Assembly: GCA_003343845.1 (NCBI GenBank)
Contig: QAKK01000023.1
Coordinates: 25,306 to 89,305, forward strand
Length of the DNA: 64,000 nt
Reading direction: 5' to 3'
Source: Oscillospiraceae bacterium
GTDB lineage: Bacteria > Bacillota > Clostridia > Oscillospirales > CAG-272
Part shown: positions 60,025 through 64,000 of the stretch, one piece after another
Numbering within the stretch: the stretch's first letter is position 1
How the letters are laid out: every line of letters starts with the position of its first letter
Program-made: the position numbers and the translations under genes
Notes under the pieces: model-generated
Seen by the model: the letters and a program-made list of their open reading frames with translations, nothing else
Database searches by the model: none
What the model was told of the DNA's origin: nothing

Positions 60025-60810
60025 TCAGAAGTCGGTCGGGCGCGGCGCGGTCAAGTCGAGATTCTCGACCACGGTGTGCATCGCGCGCAGGAGCGGCTGC
60101 TCACGCGACGAAAAGGTATCATAGCGCTCCACGCACAGCCAGCAGCAGACGCCGAGATACGGTCCGATGGCGCGGTGCAGGCGACAGTAGCGCCCGCCCG
60201 AAAGAAACAGGAACGGCACCTTCAGCTCGCGCTTCAGCGTGCGGATGGCGGCGAGGTTCTGCATCAGCTCCTCCTCGCTGTCCGACCAGGTGACAAACTT
60301 CACGACGTCGGCGCCGCGGCTCTGCTGTTCAAGCGCGACCGCCAGCACCTCCTCCTCGGGAAGGAACTTGTAGATGTGCGAGGACATCAGCACCTGCCCG
60401 CCCATCTCATGGACCTCTTCGATGAATTTCTTCTGCTTGTCGATCGCCGTGGGATTCTTCGTCAGCTCACCCGGGGTCGGGTCAAAGGTGTCGCCCGTGA
60501 TGTCCAGCAGCGATGCGCCGCAGCGGAGCGCCAGCTTCAGCTCGTCGAGCCGCGCCTCCTCGGTCATCTCATGGTTGTATGCACCGCGGTAATTGGTGAT
60601 GTAGAGCGGGCGGTCGCCGAGATGCGAGAACATCTTCGTCAGCATCTCCTCCGTGCGGAATTCGGGCTTCAGCCGTTCCATCTGAAAGCCGAAGGCGTCC
60701 GCCCCGTCATAGATAGCGTTGTGTACATTGGTGATAAACTGCGTCGGCGTCTCGACGATGATCATATCGACAAGCGGCGGACGCTTGAAATCTGCAAAAC
60801 TCGGTCTCAT
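60025..60810 (-). CDS. type I 3-dehydroquinate dehydratase-like protein (divergent)
   Basis: A 261-residue probable TIM barrel resembling AroD type I. Shared features are RLDELKLALRCGASLLDIT, SSHIYKF (catalytic His position), ADVVKFVTWSDSEEE (Schiff-base Lys position) and a glutamine near the end (SSREQP). The substrate-binding Glu-x-Arg of true dehydroquinases (vElR) reads FQM, and the GxxSR phosphate-free binding loop is altered to SGGRYCRLHR. Activity on dehydroquinate is therefore doubtful, while His/Lys chemistry may be kept. GGAGG precedes ATG 60810. It shares promoter architecture with the GH43-GLUG operon and is divergent from an AraC regulator. Confidence 0.7.
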   Translation of the reverse strand: MRPSFADFKRPPLVDMIIVETPTQFITNVHNAIYDGADAFGFQMERLKPEFRTEEMLTKMFSHLGDRPLYITNYRGAYNHEMTEEARLDELKLALRCGASLLDITGDTFDPTPGELTKNPTAIDKQKKFIEEVHEMGGQVLMSSHIYKFLPEEEVLAVALEQQSRGADVVKFVTWSDSEEELMQNLAAIRTLKRELKVPFLFLSGGRYCRLHRAIGPYLGVCCWLCVERYDTFSSREQPLLRAMHTVVENLDLTAPRPTDF

Positions 60811-60899
60811 TCCGGTGCCTCCGTGCGCGGCATGTGCGCGCTTTTCAGTGTGTAATGTGAAAATATCTTCTGCCGGGGCAAAGCGCTCCCGACATTTGC

Positions 60900-60929
60900 A
60901 GTGTAGCATTCCGCGTCCTGCCGTGGCAA
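60900..60929 (-). promoter_or_regulatory. promoter B of the dehydroquinase-like gene
   Basis: Minus strand TTGCCA (60924-60929), 18-bp spacer and TACACT (60900-60905). Confidence 0.7.
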
Positions 60930-60946
60930 TGGGAAAAGCGACACTG

Positions 60947-60972
60947 TTTTGCAAAACATGATACTTTTTCGG
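60947..60972. promoter_or_regulatory. conserved activator box B
   Basis: TTTTGCAAAAC followed by ATGATACTTTTTCGG, matching box A with one extra base and two substitutions or so, 17 bp upstream of the -35 box. Confidence 0.6.
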
Positions 60973-60991
60973 TCATATCTGCCCGCATGGC

Positions 60992-61020
60992 TTGCGCTGC
61001 TTTATCAAAAATGATATAAC
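60992..61020 (+). promoter_or_regulatory. possible promoter of the araC-type gene
   Basis: TTGCGC (60992-60997), 17-bp spacer and TATAAC (61015-61020). The -35 is weak. Confidence 0.5.
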
Positions 61021-61057
61021 GGTTTCAAGAGATTCCACAAACGAAAAGGAGTACGAG

Positions 61058-61849
61058 ATGGACGCGATTGCAAACCTTGCCGTGACGGCGTTCGGCAGTG
61101 TGGTCACGGTCACCAACCCCTGCTTTGAGGAGCGGCGCATCACCAATCGCCGCGCCTATGCGCTCTGCTTTGCAAAAAGCGGCAGAATGGTCTACTACCA
61201 CGACGGGCATGAATACGTCTCGGACGCAACCCACGCGCTCATCCTGCCGATGGGGGCAACCTACACCTCTGCCTGCACGGAAGCGGGCGAATTTCCGCTC
61301 ATCAACTTTTACACAACCGATACTTTCGCCCCCGCCGGCTTCATCAGCCTGGAGATCGCCGACACCGACGCCTATATGGCGGAGTATCAGAAGATGGAGA
61401 AGCTCGCACTCATCAAGCCGCCGAACGTTTTTCTCAGCAATATGAAGACCTTCTACGGCATTCTCAACCGGATCTACAAGGAGAAGCTGCACGCCGCCGA
61501 TGGCAAAAGCTATGACGTACTGCGCCCCGCCGTGCACTATCTGGAGGATCACTTCACCGACCCCAACCTGACCAACCGCATGCTTGCCGAAAAGGCACTC
61601 ATCAGCGAGGTCTACTTCCGCCGGATGTTCCGCGAGAAGTACGACACCTCGCCAAAGCAGTACATCCAAAATCTGCGCATCAAAAAGGCGGAGAGCCTAC
61701 TCCACAGCGAGTATCTCTCCATCACGGCAATCGCCGAGCAGACCGGCTTTTCCAGCGTGTATCACTTTTCCCGCTCGTTCAAAAAAGCCACCGGCTACAC
61801 GCCGACCGCCTATGCCAAGCTGTTCGGCGGCAGCGCCGACTCGATCTGA
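61058..61849 (+). CDS. AraC-family transcriptional regulator
   Basis: A 263-residue regulator. The N-terminal cupin-like sensing domain covers about 15-100 (LCFAKSGRMVYYHDGHEY, HALILPMGATYT). The C-terminal double helix-turn-helix is at about 160-258, with LAEKALISEVYFRRMFREKY, SPKQYIQNLRIKKAE and ITAIAEQTGFSSVYHFSRSF. AAGGAG precedes ATG 61058; an upstream in-frame ATG lies over the promoter. It is divergent from the dehydroquinase-like gene, and the duplicated boxes at 59930 and 60947 are its best candidate targets, which would make it activator of the surface polysaccharide operon. A terminator follows. Confidence 0.93.
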   Translation: MDAIANLAVTAFGSVVTVTNPCFEERRITNRRAYALCFAKSGRMVYYHDGHEYVSDATHALILPMGATYTSACTEAGEFPLINFYTTDTFAPAGFISLEIADTDAYMAEYQKMEKLALIKPPNVFLSNMKTFYGILNRIYKEKLHAADGKSYDVLRPAVHYLEDHFTDPNLTNRMLAEKALISEVYFRRMFREKYDTSPKQYIQNLRIKKAESLLHSEYLSITAIAEQTGFSSVYHFSRSFKKATGYTPTAYAKLFGGSADSI

Positions 61850-61860
61850 TATGCCTGTTT

Positions 61861-61897
61861 AATAAATATCCCCCCGTTTTACGGGGGGATATTTATT
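61861..61897 (+). terminator. terminator of the araC-type gene
   Basis: A 15-16-bp stem (aataaatatcccccc with its complement) and 6-nt loop directly after the stop. Confidence 0.85.
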
Positions 61898-61980
61898 ATA
61901 AGTGCATGGGGACGGGCAGCTTGCGGCGGACGCATTCGCAGCAGATTTCACCCTAAATCAAAGCGCCTTGCTTCCCTTTT

Positions 61981-62436
61981 TCAGCCAATCTCTTTTTCAA
62001 GCTCAATTCTCTTTTTGTCAAGAATCCCGATAGCCTCTTTGGTGAGCCTCGTATGGCAAACTCCGTATGCAAGTCCGCTTATACCATAGTACCAATCGCC
62101 GGAATCTGCATCGCGATGCTGCAGAATAAACGCATTCAAAGCGGGTACAAGTACGGTTGGATCCATCGCCTCCAACCGCAGTTCAACATATGCACTTCCC
62201 GGATCATTCAAAGCTTCCATCCACTGCAACAAGTCGGGCAAATACGGGGCAAGTTTCTCGTCTTCGATAAAAAGCAGCACCGCCGCGCAATAATCCCAGC
62301 TGCGCCAAAACGCAGCCGGTCGAATCAGGAAAGCAATGTCAGCCATCTCTGCGGCTTGATTCAATGCCTTTCTCTTTTCCTTTATGGGAGTTTCATAGGA
62401 AAGCATGGAAAGTATGGTTCGTTCCTGCTCAGTCAT
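61981..62436 (-). CDS. uncharacterised protein, DUF5071-like
   Basis: A 151-residue cytoplasmic protein. The middle reads WRSWDYCAAVLLFIEDEKLA then PYLPDLLQWMEALNDPGS, a pattern resembling DUF5071 proteins, HEAT-like helical proteins sometimes found among immunity genes of toxin systems. No toxin is adjacent. The C-terminal half includes GDWYYGISGLAYG and a Lys/Glu-rich tail. Base composition is lower in GC than the region to the left. Family assignment is tentative. Confidence 0.6.
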   Translation of the reverse strand: MTEQERTILSMLSYETPIKEKRKALNQAAEMADIAFLIRPAAFWRSWDYCAAVLLFIEDEKLAPYLPDLLQWMEALNDPGSAYVELRLEAMDPTVLVPALNAFILQHRDADSGDWYYGISGLAYGVCHTRLTKEAIGILDKKRIELEKEIG

Positions 62437-62456
62437 CTAAGTCTCTCGCTTTTTAT

Positions 62457-62795
62457 TCACGCTGCTGTAAATGACCGCAGCAGATTGAACAGCGTACCTG
62501 CTAAAAGACATCCGGCAGTCACATATAAAACAAATCGAAAAGCCATAAATCGGCTGCCCTTATATTTCAGCATCAGACCAAAGCATATCATCACAGCAGA
62601 CAGCGGGAGGACATACAAGAATGCAGCAGCGCACAGCATGCTGTAATGCGCATCAAAGTATGCAACGATCGCCCGCAGTTGTTCTACAGGCAGTTTTTGC
62701 ACATATAAGAAGTAAAAAGCCAGAAACGCCATCCATGTGATTAGGGCGCACAAAAAAACAGTTTTCGAGACAAGATATTTTTTCTCGCTTTTCAT
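62457..62795 (-). CDS. small membrane protein, unknown
   Basis: A 112-residue protein with three hydrophobic segments (about 10-31, 48-70 and 82-104). ATG 62795 follows TAGGAGA by 7 nt. I recognise no family. It lies 20 nt upstream of the DUF5071-like start, in the same direction, so the two may be cotranscribed. Confidence 0.6.
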   Translation of the reverse strand: MKSEKKYLVSKTVFLCALITWMAFLAFYFLYVQKLPVEQLRAIVAYFDAHYSMLCAAAFLYVLPLSAVMICFGLMLKYKGSRFMAFRFVLYVTAGCLLAGTLFNLLRSFTAA

Positions 62796-62860
62796 TGCAA
62801 TTTCTCCTACCATAATTTCTGCGTTCGCCTAAGGTTCAATGCGGATACTGAAGCCCAAAA

Positions 62861-63133
62861 TCACATATCGTGCAATGCAAAAACGGCATAGCCGAAGAAA
62901 AGCCCTACAAAAAGAACAACTGTCAACAGGTTTCCTAAAACGAACTTATACCACTTATTTTTGCACGGTTCCTTTCGAAAATCGTGATAGAAGTATATAC
63001 AAAAAGATGCAAAAATGTTAATAAATGTATATACCGGAAACAATGCTTCGATTCCTATAGTGCTGAATATTGGCTTCCAAGTGGATGCGAGAAAATATAA
63101 AAATCCAAGAAATGCGTAAATCAACACCCACAT
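62861..63133 (-). CDS. small membrane protein, unknown
   Basis: A 90-residue protein with three hydrophobic segments (about 1-20, 28-48 and 66-86) and a short basic loop (RKEPCKNKWYK). ATG 63133 follows AAAGGTGAT; a longer frame upstream overlaps a consensus promoter and is rejected. No family recognised. It follows a near-perfect promoter at 63237-63265 and leads toward the two genes downstream. Confidence 0.6.
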   Translation of the reverse strand: MWVLIYAFLGFLYFLASTWKPIFSTIGIEALFPVYTFINIFASFCIYFYHDFRKEPCKNKWYKFVLGNLLTVVLFVGLFFGYAVFALHDM

Positions 63134-63236
63134 GGAAATCACCTTTGTCCATTTATTTTTTAATGTATACAACAGCTTTCCTGCTCGTCCCGCTGTCTGC
63201 GGTGACGGTGACCGACCGCAGATCAGTGCTGTCATA

Positions 63237-63265
63237 ATTATACACACTCTGCGCGGAATTGTCAA
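63237..63265 (-). promoter_or_regulatory. consensus promoter of the terminal small-gene operon
   Basis: Minus strand TTGACA (63260-63265), 17-bp spacer and TATAAT (63237-63242), a perfect match. The about 100-bp leader up to ATG 63133 encodes no supported gene. Confidence 0.8.
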
Positions 63266-63285
63266 GAACAGTCCGCAAAATGTAA

Positions 63286-63316
63286 AAGAACCGCGCTTGC
63301 GCACGGTTCTTTTGTT
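63286..63316 (-). terminator. hairpin after the small secreted peptide gene
   Basis: Stem aaaagaaccg/cggttctttt with a GC-rich inner pair, just downstream of the 57-residue gene. Confidence 0.6.
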
Positions 63317-63334
63317 GAATTTTGGTTTGCGCTT

Positions 63335-63508
63335 TTAGGAGCTGACCGTTACAGGGGCAAGATAGGCGGTGACGGGGATATTCCATATTGCCGAACGACA
63401 CGGTACGTCGCCGTCAGCGGAAATATAGATATCCGCTGCGCTTGCTGTACAAAACAGCGCGACTATCGCGAGAAAGATGCAGAGTGCAAATTTGAATTTC
63501 CTTTGCAT
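63335..63508 (-). CDS. 57-residue secreted peptide
   Basis: A short gene with a good Shine-Dalgarno (AGGAG 7-8 nt before ATG 63508). A signal peptide is clear: basic QRKFK, hydrophobic FALCIFLAIVALF and a TASA cleavage site near residue 24. The mature part of about 33 residues starts ADIYISADGD, contains a single Cys and ends PVTAYLAPVTVSS. No family recognised. A decayed copy lies immediately upstream. It might be a signalling or antimicrobial peptide, or the truncated start of a larger secreted protein; nothing decides between these. Confidence 0.6.
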   Translation of the reverse strand: MQRKFKFALCIFLAIVALFCTASAADIYISADGDVPCRSAIWNIPVTAYLAPVTVSS

Positions 63509-63511
63509 TTT

Positions 63512-63815
63512 TCAGTCTCCTGTTATTGAATTGTGAGTTTGGTGCGGTGTGGAAAATACACCGCCGCATTTGCTTCTCGCGGGCATCATAGGTATAGGCG
63601 ATGCTGTCTTTGCCCTTGCGACAATCAGCCTATCCAGCCCGCATAGTAAGGTAAATGCGCTGGCAACGGAGGATTCACCCGCTGCGTTTGTCAGAATACT
63701 CGTTAATGGAATTGATGGTATTTTCGTCACTGTAGGTATACGCGACCGCAACCACACCATCGCGTCTGCTGTACACAATAGTGCGACTATTGCGAGAAAG
63801 GTGCATTGCATAAAA
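63512..63815 (-). pseudogene. decayed paralogue of the secreted peptide gene
   Basis: The segment FLAIVALLCTADA repeats the signal-peptide core of the neighbouring gene at both DNA and protein level (ctttctcgcaatagtcgcac). After it, coding resemblance jumps to another frame (GVVAVAYTYSDENT, stop near 63675), and a further piece GKDSIAYTYDARE lies closer to 63560. No Shine-Dalgarno precedes the first Met. Frameshifts and lost start indicate a relic. The remaining bases of the 63509-63874 gap show nothing else. Confidence 0.5.
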
Positions 63816-63874
63816 TGGAGTTTACCATGCGTTTTTCAATCAATTGTTGCTTGGCTTGCATGATAACGATCCCA

Positions 63875-64000
63875 TTATTTATGCGGTTTGACTTTTTCGA
63901 GCAATTCACGCACGGTTGCTGCTATGGTTATCCCATCTGCATCAAGTGGAAGATAGCTGTAAAGACCACGGCGGCAGAAAAAGGAATACCCACCGCCTTC
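63875..64000 (-). CDS. C-terminal end of an unknown protein, N-terminus beyond window
   Basis: The last 41 codons of a minus-strand gene, reading in from the window edge: ...GYSFFCRRGLYSYLPLDADG and then ITIAATVRELLEKVKPHK before TAA. The frame is open to the edge and its composition looks coding. No family can be named from so short a piece. Confidence 0.5.
   Translation of the reverse strand, partial: EGGGYSFFCRRGLYSYLPLDADGITIAATVRELLEKVKPHK

Noticed and set aside
63153..63280. Frame ending SVTVTADSGTSRKAVVYIKK as a secreted-protein tail
   Set aside because: Composition looks coding, but it overlaps a consensus promoter and has no start or signal; at best a relic.
1..64000. CRISPR arrays, rRNA, tRNA, prophage integrase or transposase genes
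   Set aside because: I looked for regularly spaced repeats, tRNA-like cloverleaf ends and recombinase motifs on both strands and saw none; a tRNA scan would be the decisive check.

Overview
The window looks like chromosome of a GC-rich anaerobic Firmicute of class Clostridia, probably an Oscillospirales-type gut or rumen bacterium. This is judged from family content, not from a database search. The pointers are an IspH fused to ribosomal protein S1 next to a Cmk-PlsC fusion, a T-box leader in front of pheST, DUF1934, YitT and DUF368 proteins, SLH domains and dockerins. Promoters are classical sigma-A type with 17-18 bp spacers. I see no rRNA, tRNA, CRISPR array or intact insertion sequence.

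Left part (1-5814, minus): one operon from a strong promoter encodes KDG kinase, KDPG aldolase, a metallo-beta-lactamase-fold hydrolase, a ROK regulator, a short-chain dehydrogenase and an IlvD/Edd-family dehydratase (cut by the window start). Together these read as a semi-phosphorylative Entner-Doudoroff route for sugar acids. Next come deoD with a WYL regulator (6055-7747), then a minus-strand housekeeping block: IspH-S1 fusion, Cmk-PlsC fusion, HI0933-type flavoprotein, RpiR regulator and an alpha/beta hydrolase. YitT follows, then pheST with its T-box leader, then MmcQ, an aldose-1-epimerase-like protein and a cytoplasmic GH43.

Middle (21.9-35.5 kb): secG and rnr, DUF1934, holA, an RNase M5-like Toprim protein, GtrA, a DUF4349 lipoprotein, an AT-rich (probably transferred) ABC exporter, MATE and an aminotransferase divergent from a LysR regulator, the DUF368 transporter and TspO. 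Two large secreted dockerin proteins follow (35.5-41.6 kb). In each, an SGNH esterase domain sits between two beta-helix-like modules. A plus-strand run from 41.9 to 50.4 kb holds coaE, a lytic transglycosylase, an M18 aminopeptidase, prfA, the Sua5-type tsaC, an unknown protein, parC-like topoisomerase A and an SDR.

Right part (50.6-61.9 kb) is the most unusual. A four-gene operon with 16-bp gaps encodes a 1254-residue beta-helix/GH43 surface protein, a GLUG-repeat protein with SLH anchor, its paralogue with a membrane anchor, and a solute-binding lipoprotein. Its promoter region is nearly duplicated in front of a divergent type I dehydroquinase-like gene, which lies back to back with an AraC regulator. 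I infer a regulated surface system for capturing a plant polysaccharide. It shares its ectodomain module with the dockerin-SGNH proteins and plausibly feeds the GH43, epimerase and KDG pathways. The last 2 kb are AT-richer and hold small membrane proteins, a 57-residue secreted peptide gene and a decayed copy of it.
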